A DNA stretch of 64,000 nt, taken from NCBI RefSeq assembly GCF_008831285.2, contig NC_045143.1, positions 16,218,464 through 16,282,463 of the forward strand. Direction: 5' to 3'. This stretch comes from Nymphaea colorata (lineage: Eukaryota; Streptophyta; Magnoliopsida; Nymphaeales; Nymphaeaceae). The number at the start of each line of letters is the position of its first letter. Position 1 is the first letter of the stretch. Positions 36,527 through 49,400 of this stretch are shown one piece after another. The position numbers were made by a program, and so were the translations under genes. The notes under the pieces are model-generated. The model saw only the letters and a list, made by a program, of their open reading frames with translations. It searched no databases and was not told where the DNA came from.

Positions 36527-37513
36527 ATGGAGTCGTCCCCTTCGCTGCCCAACCTCCTGTTGGACGTTGACCTGACGATCGTCTCCGCCAAGCACCTCAA
36601 GAACGTCAACTGGCGGCGCGGCGCCCTCGCACCCTACGCCGTCGCCTCCTGCTTCGACGATCCCAACTGCCGCCTACCCACCACCGTCGACTCCTCCGGC
36701 GGCACCAAGCCCGTCTGGAACCAGCGGTTCGCTCTCTCTATCTCTGTGTGCCGTCCGTTTCCCATCAGCTTCCTCACCTTTGACATCTTTCACTCCGACG
36801 ATGACATCCACCCGTCGTCCTCCTCCATCTCTGTTGCATTCCCGCTCGTTGTCGGCTCTGCCCGCCTCCCCCTCGACGACGCCCTCTCGGACTCTCCCCG
36901 CCTCCTGACACTCGAGTTACGCCGCCCCTCTGGCCGCCCGCAGGGAAGGCTCAAGATCAAGATCGCCGTCAGGAAGCGGCCGCTTTCAGCGGCAGGCGGA
37001 TATCCGCCTCCTGTCCCTGCCCCTGCCCCTGCCCCTGCCCCTGCCCCTGCCCCTGCCCCCCTGCAGCCGAGAGGCTATCTCCCCTTGCCGGAGCAATTGA
37101 GGATGCCCGTTGGCTACTCGGCTCCTCACCCCATGGATTTTGCACCGCCGAGCCCTAATTTCTTCTCCGATTGCCATTCCCGTGCTAAACCCTTGGCTCC
37201 TTCATTGCCGCTGTCGCCTCCGCCTCCGCCGAATCATTATTGTGACCGTGCAGGGTACGATTCCGGCCCTTCTGCCCCCCTGTATTCATCGCCGTCGGCT
37301 TCTTCGTCCGTCAATGGCGGGAATGGGGTTAAGAGGGGAAAGAGAGGGAAACTATTGCTGGGGACCGGGCCGCCCCTTGGGATGGTTGCAGGCGCTTGTG
37401 GTGGTATAGTTCTGGAGGAAGGGATGAAGAATGAGAAGAAGAAGGCCGGCGAGCGAGATGCAAAAAATCCTGCTGGAATGGGCAGGTGGCCAGAGCACTA
37501 TGGTGGTTATTGA
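36527..37513 (+). CDS. C2-domain protein with proline-rich linker (SRC2/BAP-like)
   Basis: A single exon encodes 328 residues. Residues about 9-150 form one C2 domain of the plant small-C2 type: LDVDLTIVSAKHLKNVNW at the start, YAVASCFDD, then KPVWNQRF and a final strand GRLKIKIAVR. Such domains bind membranes, with or without calcium. The linker has seven Pro-Ala repeats (near 162-176), then Pro-rich segments and LSPPPPPNHY. A short Gly-rich hydrophobic stretch, LLLGTGPPLGMVAGACGG (about 280-297), resembles the C-terminal part of SRC2-type proteins. The codons are strikingly GC-rich compared with flanking DNA. I chose ATG 36527 because the upstream in-frame codon at 36470 is TTG. A role in stress or defence signalling is family inference only. 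Confidence 0.85.
   Translation: MESSPSLPNLLLDVDLTIVSAKHLKNVNWRRGALAPYAVASCFDDPNCRLPTTVDSSGGTKPVWNQRFALSISVCRPFPISFLTFDIFHSDDDIHPSSSSISVAFPLVVGSARLPLDDALSDSPRLLTLELRRPSGRPQGRLKIKIAVRKRPLSAAGGYPPPVPAPAPAPAPAPAPAPLQPRGYLPLPEQLRMPVGYSAPHPMDFAPPSPNFFSDCHSRAKPLAPSLPLSPPPPPNHYCDRAGYDSGPSAPLYSSPSASSSVNGGNGVKRGKRGKLLLGTGPPLGMVAGACGGIVLEEGMKNEKKKAGERDAKNPAGMGRWPEHYGGY
37011..37060 (+). repeat. (CCTGCC)n hexanucleotide repeat coding for Pro-Ala
   Basis: About eight hexamers in frame inside the C2-domain gene, coding for alternating Pro and Ala. The exact repetition suggests length variation between alleles. Confidence 0.9.
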
Positions 37514-40500
37514 TCAGGGTTTCAGAGGGGGAAATGCTCCGTTTCATAGATCATGGTGGTTTCCTCAATGTACATAGTTACTGTGATACTGCATTGGTAT
37601 TATGCCTGTATTTCTATTTTGTTTCCTTGCCAGAGAAAGCGGCTTGTTTCCTCTCGAGTGATGTTGGTGAGTTTCTGAAATGATCAGAATTGTGAAGTCC
37701 ACGTTTGAGTTTGGTTGGGTTACTACAAAAGTATGACTATGAGTACTCGGGCAAGTATTCTTGTATTTGTGCATTTCTGGATGAAAGCTCATCTGTGCTA
37801 CCGGTTTTCAGTCTGTGACTTTCTTGTTGCTGGTTGCTGAATATCCCGAATGACGAAAAACTTCGCTTTACCGTAGGTTTCGACTTTGTTGGCAATTAGA
37901 AAAGCGGACAGGTGATTCTTAGGTTCTGGACGATGCGATGTTGGTTACGTGCAAGTGGGTTGGGAATGACTGTTTTCCAATCCCAAGTTTGAGTGACGAA
38001 TGTTTCGTTTTTGTAGAGTCAATGAGGACTTGTGAGGATTAGCTCCTGAACATCTCGCAAACTTGGATAGACGATCCAAGGTTAAGAGAAAGGGCACCAT
38101 CTTATTGAGTGATGCCTTGCCACTTGAAAGTTTGAAACATTCTAATGAATGCAGTGCTCCTTTATTGGTCGCAAGTTGGTAAACTGGAGTTTTTATTACC
38201 TTATGAGAGCAAGACCTGCTGTGATCCGAGCTAAGAAGTAAATTACTGATCAATACTTTTATAGAAAATATTGACATTTTAGTTTGGAGCTATATTTGAA
38301 GGCGTTGGTAAGAACATGGCAAGTTGGATGATTATTAGTTAAATCTACTAAAGCTTTGTGGACCTGATGTTGCTTTCTGTTAACTGCTATCTGGCATTTG
38401 ATATATGTTAGCCTTTAATGTCTGGCATCTGTTACTTGGCCTACTCAGAAAAATTGTTTTTCAGTGTTGTATTATGTAGTGAATTGAGTGAAATGAACCA
38501 AAAGTCTATCTGGATTCCTTTCCTTCCCTTTTCCGCTAGTATTGATGATTAGGGTCAGAATGAGAAGAAAACTGCGACCCTTGCTTTGGAGTTGGGTTGA
38601 TTGACTCGAATCAGTAGATCTAATGTCTTTCTCCACCTCTTCTTCGCCATTGTTCTTCCCCTGAGCGCCCTCCAGACCAAGTAGATGCGTTTATAAAGGG
38701 AGACTATTTTCCTAGATTTGCATGATTATTCGTGAGCTTTTGTCTCATAATAGTGAGTTGTTTACTACATATAGTTGCTTGCTTGTTCTTCGACAAGGAT
38801 AGCAAGGGTATTTCGGGTTGCCTTTATGCTTGTGTTGCCCTCCATTGTCAGTGATATATTAACCTCTGGAGGCTTTTTATAGTGGTTCAGCAGAAGGACA
38901 AGCAATGCCTTTTAGTCCCTTGCCATGCATGTATATTGCTGTAGAAAAATGGTACAGATGGTGTCTAATGCTCTCTATATGCTTAAGTCGCTCTTAGCTT
39001 TCCAGAGCCCTGTCGTTGAATCGATGAAGCCCATTGCATTGGCTACCCTAATGTAAGGACGACAGTCTTGAAGCCAAATTGGCGACGGCTCAGATATTTT
39101 AGATCTACATCGGTGCCAAAGTGATAGCTTATAATACAGTTGCAATAATTCAGTCGGCGAATTATACCGTGGACAACCCCGTCATCGAGTTTTCTAAATA
39201 CGGCACGATCAGGGAAGGAATTGGAAGCATAGAAAAGGTCCATCTCCACATGAGGTGCAATTTCATGATGATTTTTAGTAGCTTCTGCAGGCTGTCGTGG
39301 ATTCGCCCCTGCGTGTTGCAACTTGAAATTGGGGGTGGCAATTAAAGCCGTGGGCTAAGCATGTAAAACCTTCTTCCTCAACTATCTTTCTCGGTAGCTA
39401 ATGGTTCATTGGTTCGGTTTTGGTACCAGAATATATTCTCAACTTAGGTAATTGTAAGTGGGGATAAGGCCATCAATGAGTTTTCTGGAGAAACAAATAT
39501 GATCTGGCTCAGCAGGTTGGGCCGGACAGCACATAAAACTTGGCACATCTCCTTCCCTCTCTCTCTCTCTGAAATAAAAATATAAATATAAATAGAAACA
39601 TATATACATAAATGCAAAATAAAATCCAGCTACTAAGAGTTACGAGAACCCCATCGGAAAAAAACTTAAAAGACTGTAGAAGGGCAATGATGAGACTTGA
39701 TGCAGTGTTCTTCACTTGACAAGTTCCACTGACAGCTCTTTTTACCATACGTTCACAATCCTTATCTGTAATTGCTTTGAACTAACATTCGGCTACCGTT
39801 TTGTCATGTTTTGCACATCGCCGGCTGTAGGATTTTGACTGTAGTGATTGAGAACTCTAGTTGTAAAAAATCTCATTTTGAAGAAAAATCTTGTTGGGGA
39901 AAAAAAATCTTTCATAATGTATAAAATCATTTTTTTCTTCAATGTATCAGAAAAACAGTATTGGACTAGATAAGAATGTAATGACTGTAGAATATACCTG
40001 GGCGATCTACATTACATAAATATTATAGAAATATTAGCTTCATCTAAGGACATATTCTCCTTAGCTGGAAAGTAATTACAAAAGCGGAATACATGACTTT
40101 CTTCTAGAAATAGTCTTCCTCATTTGAAGTTGAGCGTGGCCACCGGATTTTTTGAGAGCACGAGGAAAAACTCAAGCAGCAGAACGATATATTTCTTTTG
40201 GTTCCTGATCTAGAGTTTTCAACCGGTGATCCTTCTATTTCCCGCTTAATTACCTCAATTTAGTTGTACAGATGATTATTGTGACCAGCAGTTGAAAGAG
40301 AGTCAATTATTTATCTTACAGGCAATATTCACTATATCCCACTGTTATGTAAAGCAGATTGCTTCCTCTGTTTGTGGTAGACGATAAGGATTCATCTCAA
40401 ACAAGGTTCTCATAGCTTACTATAAATACTGCTTAATTATTACAACACCGATTCGAACCTACCTGTTTCTAAATCAAACCTTTATAAGAAAGAGTTCTTC

Positions 40501-43423
40501 CAACACCTACAACTACAAAGATTGCTGCATGTTAGTTACTAGAAAGTAACACCTGATTCCATGGGAGGGAGGTCCACGTGCATTTTCCCTTTATCAATGG
40601 AGAAGGATCACAAGAGTGGTGGTTACTTGAATCGCCTTCTCGCTTCCTTGCTTGAGCTGAGATCGAAGTTGGTTCACATGTCCATCGATGTGGACTAGAC
40701 TTTTGGTAATGACCTTGATGGCACCTTTCCTTGTTCAGTAAAAGCAGTGGATGGCCTAACCCTCCACTTGTGAACCGTGTACCTTCGCCTGCAAAGAGCA
40801 CCATAGTGGCTGTCATGGCTGAAGCGAATCACGAATTCCAGTTGGGTATTGTAATCATATTAGAAACATGAGGCTTTGATTCTACTTTTTTCTGGACAGA
40901 AAAATCACATCTGCTCCTTTAGCCTTGCGAAAAAGGTTTGCTGTTGTGGAGATGTGCAAACTAGATAGGGCTCGTTGCACGGCCGTGTACAATAATGCTT
41001 CTCCAAGTTTAGTCTCCCAATCATGCTTTATGAAATTCTTTAAGCCTTATATATATTGATCAAAGTAATTTAGTTGGCAAGTGGAGCTTTCTTTTTCTTT
41101 GGCTCTCTTCTTCAACTCTTAAACTTCAATGCTTAATTAGTTGGGAGGTAACTGGCCTCAAAAAATTGGATATGAAGCATTCCTGTGGCGAGTTTAAGCT
41201 TAAACTCATGCCAAAACCTTCCAAGCTAATCAAATAATGCAGGGTCAAGCTTGTTATCCTAAACCCAATTTTGTAACAACGCCGTATCGATTTGCTCATT
41301 GATATAGACGTCACCCTCTTTTTTTATTTTTTTGAATTTGAAAACTAATTAAAAATATTTAAGGTTAGTTTTTTAAAAATAAAAAAATACATGCATAGTG
41401 CATGTTCGCAGCCGTCTTCAAGTCTAAGGGAGATAAATGCCACGAGCACATCATCTCGTTCCCCTGATCGATCCCCACAGTTTGGTAATTCCCAAAACAT
41501 AGGGGCCTGGAACAGACAATTTAAGAAAGTCAAAACACTCTATTGACATTACTGGCAAACTGAGATGGTCTCACTGAAAGTTTTCAAGCCCAGAAGGATC
41601 GAGCGGGGAAAGGGAGAGAGAGAGAGAGTATAAATAAAAGTGACGTGCCCAATTGATCGGCCCTTTCAGTCCACGTCTGGACAAACGGAAATAGCAGATC
41701 GAGTGGGGAAGGGAGCTTCTTCTTCCCCGAGGACAAATCTCCTCGCTATCTCGCGTTCCTTCCACGTTTCTCGCAAGAGCCAAACCCCCGTCAGCAATTT
41801 TGGCCACTTTTCCCCTCGCCCTCGCTTCTCCTCCGTTCTTTTCTCTCAGACTCCCTCTCACTCCCATTCTTGCTCTGTATTTATTGGCGCCTTTTAGCTG
41901 TTGAAACTTGAAACTTCATCGGCTTTCCTGCTTTCGAACGATAACTGTTTCTTGTCTTCCGCTTTTTCCTCGATCATCAAGGGGAAAACCGGAGACGCGA
42001 ATCAAATTAACCAAATGCTTGTCTAAAGATGAGCCTGTTGTGATTAACGGCTGGTGCTCGAGCAGAGAATCGGTCGTTCTGTGACTCTCGTCGGTGTTCT
42101 TTACTTTGCGGATCGCTCTCGTGGTAAAAAGCTAGTACTTTGGGCCCTTTTTGGGCAATTTTCCGTAACAAAATTGCGGCTCTACAGAAAGCCGCTTGCT
42201 TGGAGAGTCTTTGGGTCCTCGCTTTTCCTCACGTCGTCCATCCCGGTCACTCTTGCTTGTTTTTTGGTTTCTCTACAGCTCTTCCGACTAGGATTTGCTA
42301 ATCGCTATCTAGTACACGTTTTCTTTACTTGCCCAGACTTCTCCCAGTCGCGATAAATTCGGTGAATGGCTCTGGTAGCTCCGGCAATTAAGTGAAGTCT
42401 TCCTCATTGTTACGGCCGGCAGTAGTTCACTGACCAGCTTCACTCTGCGGATTCTAACAGCAGTAGTTTATTTTTTTAGCTCTTGAAGTCATCGGCAGTA
42501 GCACTTAATTATAATGGCCAGGTTTTAGTAGGTAAAATTTTCCGCGTTTTATTTTGTGCTTTATACAGATGACCTGCTGAATCTATTCTCCTTTCCCTCG
42601 CTCCACGTTTCGGGTGGCTTCCCCTATACAGAGGAAATTACCAAATGGAGAAGAAGTTTACGTGCTTTCTCATCAGAATCTATTCTACATGCTCCAAGTA
42701 TTTTATTACCAAAATAAGATTGCCAGTTGCCTACTGCCCGTGCTCTATAGTTTAACACATTTCTGCAAACTCGCACTATCGCTACAATAGATTTTTGTTG
42801 CGAAGGGGAAGGTTGAAGGCCTAGTCTGGTTAACTATGCACCCTTATCTGTGTTACGTGCAATGGTGCTTGGTTTCATGCTGAGGCCGTGCGTCTTTTTA
42901 GAACGTTCTGTTTCTGGAATTTTTTAAATTTGAGTTTTTTCTTTATTTCGTTAGTCTGAACTTTGAGTGGTGCTTTTTTCGGAAGTTATTTATCTGTCGA
43001 GATTGATTGTATTAACGTAAAGATGGTTTATTTAGGTCGATGAATTCTGATTTAAAAGTATTGGTGTAGTCTCCCGTTACATTCAAAATGTTTAAATTTG
43101 GTTCCAAAGCTGAAGATGGTGCCACACCGTGTATCTACTTTTTATCGTATCTATTTCATTCCATTTAGTTGGCTGTTTTTTTTTTTTTTTTTCCTGACGA
43201 GCTTGAACAATTGAGTTGGCATGGGCAGAATTAATGACTGACTGCTGTACTTTTTGTAATTAAATGAGATTGATTGTCTTACTATTTTAATAACGCTTAT
43301 AGGAGAAGGTGAATTTGAAATGGTTATTTGGATGTGGTTCTGATACGATTTATACTAACACTGACAGTTTTACCTTCCTAATTCTTTCTAAGGCTCCGGT
43401 GAACCTGAAGGTAGTAAATTAGA
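37514..43423. other. Gene-poor region, ending in the phosphorylase promoter and leader
   Basis: About 37.5-41.6 kb shows no gene I can defend. Frames at 39043-39321 and 40532-40816 (both minus) are isolated and match nothing I know. A CT-rich tract at about 41830-41870 and a TATA box at 41628 suggest that the phosphorylase transcript starts near 41660. Since the ATG is at 43424, a 5' UTR intron is likely, with an acceptor near 43391 (TTCTTTCTAAG). This intron is inferred. Confidence 0.45.
41628..41640 (+). promoter_or_regulatory. TATA-like box, probable phosphorylase promoter
   Basis: GTATAAATAAAAG follows a GA-rich tract and precedes a CT-rich leader. It lies 1.8 kb before the ATG, so it fits only if the 5' UTR contains an intron. 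Confidence 0.4.
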
Positions 43424-46400
43424 ATGGCTGCACCTAGTGAGGTTAATGGGGATCCAATTCATTGTCCTGCAAAAGTTCCGGCTATGGCTTATCCCTTGTC
43501 AGAGGAGTCAGCTGAGGTGGCTGCGAACATCAAATATCATTCCCAATACAGCCCTCATTTTTCTCCTTTTAAGTTTGAGCCAGAGCAAGCTTACTATGCA
43601 ACTGCAGAAAGTGTTCGTGATTCATTAATTAAAGTAATTATTTCAAAATCTCTGTTCTCTTAATTGGACAAGCATTTTAGATCATTATTGATTTCAAACA
43701 TCTAATATCTATTTCCCATTTTGTATCTGAACTTTGGTTGGTTATTTTCTGATAAGCAGTTTCCTGTTCAAATAAATGATGTCGCTCTCAACTTTTACAG
43801 CGATGGAATGACACTTATTTATGTTTCCACAAAGTCGATCCAAAACAAACTTACTACTTATCCATGGAGTACCTCCAAGGCCGAATGCTTACTAATGCAA
43901 TTGGCAACTTAAATATTCTTGATGTTTATGCTGATGCCTTGCATAAGTTGGGGAGTGATCTCGAAAACATTGCTGAGCAGGTATGATCATCTGGAAAAAT
44001 TAATGTTAATCTGATCCATTTTGTATCCCCACCAAGTAAAACTCTAGCAGGTACTTGGTAAAATCTGATAATTGAGTTGACAGGTACTTGTTGGAAAAAA
44101 TATGATACTTGGCAAGTTATTGTTGGAAAAAAAATGATAACTAAATTGAGCAAAACTAGCGGTTGAGCATGCAGAACATGAACCAGAGGCCAACTTTTGC
44201 TTTTGGAAACAAGTCTATTGAATCACTGTGACTAAGTTATGTTAATTTAGTACCAGATTAGGCACCAAACGACAGTTACATACATATATAATTTTTCATT
44301 GTCTTTTAGAGGTTCTCAGATCATAGGCTTCTCACGTGCATGATTTTTATCTGACATAACGTAATGCTCATTGCATGTAGTATGTCATCTAGATTCTGAC
44401 TTTGGAAGCTATTGTGAATTCATGCCACAGGAAAAAGATGCAGCTTTAGGTAATGGAGGGTTAGGCAGACTTGCTTCTTGCTTCCTAGATTCAATGGCAA
44501 CTTTGAATTTGCCTGCTTGGGGTTATGGCCTGAGATATAGGTATGGACTTTTCAGGCAGCGCATTACCAGGGAAGGCCAAGAAGAAGTGGCTGAAGATTG
44601 GCTTGAGGTACAATCCAGAAGCACTTATGTTGCTAGGACTGGTATGTAGAAGCTGTTTATAATCGTTACTGATTTTGTCATAATTCATGTCTTCTGCATC
44701 TTTGTAGAAATTCAGCCCATGGGAAATTGTTAGACATGATGTCGTCTTTCCTATCAGATTCTTTGGTCATGTTGAAATTTGCAAAGATGGATCGTAAGTA
44801 CCTGTTAAACCATCATAATAGACCATTTACTGCAAGGGTTATAGTTATCCTGTTTGGCCCTTCAATGCTCTGATCCTTATTCATTTTGTAACTTGTCTGT
44901 GCTCTGCTGCATCTCAATTTGGAGGAGCAAAGAGGAGTGGACATTCTTATGCTATTGTTCCTCCATTTTCTGTTGCTCCTAGCAATTTGAACTTATGTTT
45001 TATGGTTATATACAAAAAAGAAATGAAAAAATCATAAAAAAAAAAAAACGAGTGACCTGCTATATCAGAACATAGGTTTGTCAAATAAATAGCTGTAAGA
45101 ACTGCTGATAGCTAACCATCTTTTCTTTTCTGTATATTTGTACATGCATCTTATTTATGTCTGTAGACCCATGCCAAGCATTCGTGCCGTCCCTTTTCAA
45201 ATTTGGCTTAATGAAAGAGACTAGAAATGGGCATGAACACAATTAACAATGCAAGAGAGTATTAGCATATCTTGTTCATCGATTCCTTGAAAAGAAAATT
45301 TCTCTGAAGACATCCAGATGGTATGACGATGTCGGAGCTTAGAAAAATATAACAGTAAAGAAAGTCACTATGTGTTTAAACTTTGAAGTACTCTTCATTT
45401 TTCTTTTTTTCTTTTCTTTTTTTTCCTTTTTAATTTGAATGAGTAATATCAATTTATTTTCTTTATGTCAAATTTTGATCCCTTTGAGTATCCCTGGAAT
45501 TTATTTACACTGGTAAAAGCAAAATATTCCAAAAACACATGTAATGCTGCCTTGTCAATTGGCCACTTTTATGGAATGATTTGTCTATAACATGCTGCAC
45601 TAATTCTGTACTCTTTTACAGTACCTAATTTTAGGATTCACTGGTTGCCGTTTGCTAATTTTTATGTTTAGCTATTATCATCATTGCCACGCCATTGCTG
45701 TTATTGTTGTTCTTGTTATTATGATTGTTATTCTTTTACTATGGTTGTTATTTATTGTTATTATTTTTAACCTTCTTATTAATAACTGTGTTCGTTTCTC
45801 TCTTTACAACTTTTATCCCTTCGTTTGTGCAGTCGAAAATGGGTTGGAGGAGAGGTGCTTCGAGCATTAGCTTATGATGTACCTATTCCTGGATATAAAA
45901 CAAAAAATACTATCAGTCTTCGTCTTTGGGAAGCTAAAGCTGGGTCAGAAGATTTTAACTTATTCCAGTTCAATGAAGGACGGCACGAGTCTTCACTACA
46001 TCTTCATTCTAAAGCTCAGCAGGTAACTCAGTCCTGTTGAAATTAAAGCCACAAAACCCAGTTCCCAAGTTGTGTTTCTTATGCCACAGACATAAGTATG
46101 TTATTTCTACATGGTCCATTTCACATGTCCAATGCAGTTCCTCTAATGTAAAAATGTGCCGAGTGTTTTTTTAATTTTAACGTGTCAACAAAGAAAGTGT
46201 CATTTATGTAGTATGCACTTGCATATTCTGGCAGATATGTGCAGTCTTATATCCTGGGGATAGTATCGAGAGTGGAAAGCTTTTACGGCTGAAACAACAA
46301 TTCTTCCTCTCCAGTGCCTCCTTGCAGGTGAGTGTCGAAGGTATATTGGCATGCATTTTTGGTGAAAGTGTCATGCTGAAGTTTGGGTGCTATTTTTATC

Positions 46401-49400
46401 TTCTCATTATTTCGACTGCTTATTATTCATGCCTTACATTACGGCAATATTCAAAGTGTGTATTTTCTACAATATTCTTTAATTTAGTTGGTCATATGAC
46501 ACATTCATGTCCTGGTGTATATGATTTTTATTTTCCCTTCCATTTTCTCTGTCTGATTGTGATTGTACCATTTCTAGGACATTATTTACAGGTTTAAAGA
46601 AAGAAGAGCAGGGAATGAATCAATCTGTTGGAATGAATTTCCCATGAAAGTTGCTGTGCAGCTTAATGATACTCATCCAACTCTTGCAATTCCTGAGTTG
46701 ATGCGTATTTTGATGGATGACGAAGGACTAGGTTGGGATGAAGCATGGGATATTACCACAAAGTATCTTTCTTTGCTATTAGTGATTTTTTTATGTGCTA
46801 GGATCTATCAAGTTGCCTGAAGTTCCTTTCTACTTTTTGGTGAGTGTTTTAGTTACCAACAAAAATTTTGGATCATATATGATAAGGAGTGTCTTCCATG
46901 TTGATTCAGGACAATTGCTTACACCAATCATACTGTACTTCCCGAAGCTCTGGAGAAGTGGCCACAGGATGTGATGAGAAAGCTTCTGCCTCGCCATATG
47001 GAGATTATTGAAGAGATTGACAAACGGGCACACAGTCCCCTCTGATCTCTTTCCCTTTCCTGATGTCATTGGACAAGTGCAAGCTAAGGATTTAACCTTT
47101 CTTGATATGTTAATGCAGTTTATGGCTTTCATTCATTCAAGTTGGCCTGACTTAGGGAGCGGGCTTGAGAGAATGCGCATCTTGGATAGTTCTAATCCTC
47201 ACAAGCCAGTTCTTCGCATGGCAAATTTATGTGTGGTGTCCTCTCATACGGTTAGGCAACCTTAAAATCTAAACATTTTGATCAATCTGAGCAGTGAATA
47301 TGTAACATGCAATAGACGTTTTTCTATATTATGATGTTCTGTTGGCACATAAAACTGAGATGATCTTTGAACTGGTTACCAAGGCCTTCTAGTAGCTATT
47401 GCTATAAGCTCTTCCTTAATCACAAAGGGAATGAGGATGAGATTCCAAAATAAATTGTGGAAGTAAAGCTTTTAAGTTCCCTTCATAACATCAACTCAAG
47501 AGAGAAGGTGTGCCAGAATATGATCCTTAGATAGTTGGAGCACGAGCACCTATCATGTTATTTTGTATATCATTAACACTTCCTTTATAATCCTTGATAT
47601 AGTGAAGCTACTGTAGTATGATTGGGTGTAATACATTAAAAGATCTTCTAATGATTACGTTTTTCATCTTCAGGTGAATGGTGTCGCAGAGCTACATAGT
47701 GAGATCCTGAAGTCAGAGTTATTTGCAGATTATGTCTCCATATGGCCCAACAAATTTCAAAACAAAACAAATGGCGTTACTCCTCGGAGATGGATTCGCT
47801 TTTGCAATCCTAGGTTGAGTGACATAGTTACCAAGTGGTTGAAAACAGATGAATGGATTACTAATCTTGACCTCCTTTCAGGTCTCCGTCAAGTAAGTGT
47901 TTACCATTTTTTGTAATTAATTTTATGGACAAGCAGCAAGTTTTTCTGAGAAACTTAATGATCTATTAGGAAGGGAATCCCGATGTCAGCTGTTAATTTC
48001 ATTTTGAGAATCCAGTGCTCTCTATCTTAGCACTCACTGTTCTGTTAAGGAAGAGAACTGGGTTGTTCCTTTTTCCTGTATTGTCTTCTTCTTTCTTCTC
48101 TGTTCAGGAACATATTTTTTTATTGCTTGGCGATTGCTACTAACTTGATGTGTTTATGCATAATTTTCTCTAATAGTTTGCGGATAATAAAGACCTGCAA
48201 GCCGAATGGGCATCAGCCAAGATGGCCAACAAAAATCGCTTAGCACACTTTGTTCTACAAGTGACAGGCGTAAGTATTGACCCCAGCAGTTTATTTGATA
48301 TACAAGTCAAGAGGATACATGAGTACAAGCGACAGTTGCTGAATATTCTTGGTGCAGTATTCAGGTATAAGAAGTTGAAGGTATGAAAGGTCTATCCGCT
48401 GACTTTTGTATTAACTGAATAGCTATTTAAGAAGTGGCCATCTTTAATTACAAGTTCTCCATATCAATGTTGTTAAATGTAACCAGGCAAAGCAAAGAAA
48501 GTGAAGCGATGCGTAAGCATCACGACCAAAACTAAATTTGTGATAATATCCATAGAAATAATGTGAAAATGAAAAACCAACACCCATGCCTTCAACTAAG
48601 TCGGTTGTTAATTTTCCATAAATATTAAAATTTACTTTTAAAATTAGTTACGGATCGCGGCTGAAATTTAATTTGTGAAGTACATAATATCCATAAAATT
48701 AATGTAAAAATGAAAAACCAACATCCATGTCTTCAACTAAGTCGGTTGTTAATTGGCCATAAATATTCAAAATTTACTTTTAAAAGTAAAGCATGCATAT
48801 ATATATATAAAGGTAGTTAGATCCATCTTTTAATTATTTTATGTTTTTGGTGCATTTTTGGAAATTACTCAAGTTTATTAAAGTTATAGGTAGAACTAGT
48901 AGTAAAGTTTAAGCACCAAACTAACAATTACCAGCAAAAGGAAAGCTTGTATCAAGGAAATAATAAATGTGAAGTAGTTGTGTTTATGGCGAATAGGTGA
49001 GAGTGCCCAAGCAGAAGAGAATTTCCTCTTTAGCAAAATTCTTGTGCCCTAAGTAGACAATGTTAGTCATTCACGTAAAATCTGATTCGATTTGAATACA
49101 TATTTTAAGCGATTAAATTCAAACTTCATTAAACTAGTTAGGAAGGTTTGGATCACTCTCGATCCAAGACTTCAAGTAGGTTCTATAATCAGATTGGATT
49201 TGGATAGCGCTTCTCAGATTTGATCTAGTTATCTGTGAAACAGTACAAAAAAGGAAAACAAACAAGATCTGGCATCCTGATCATGATTTTACAAGTATAA
49301 CTGAGTAAAGCTACCCATGGTCCAAAGTGCTGAAACGGGGAGTTCAGGAACTCATGATTTTACAAGTATAACTGAGTAAAGCTACCCATGGTCCAAAGTG

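Noticed and set aside
36248-36595. N-terminal extension of the PPR open frame up to 36595
   Set aside because: It overlaps the start of the divergent C2 gene, is rich in Arg and Gly with no PPR motif, and a good presequence-like Met lies at 36247.
39043-39345. Overlapping plus and minus ORFs of 74-92 codons
   Set aside because: Neither frame shows a known domain; no neighbouring exons continue them.
40532-40816. 94-codon minus-strand ORF in the gene-poor region
   Set aside because: No recognised family, no splice partners or promoter signal; chance ORF is the simplest view.
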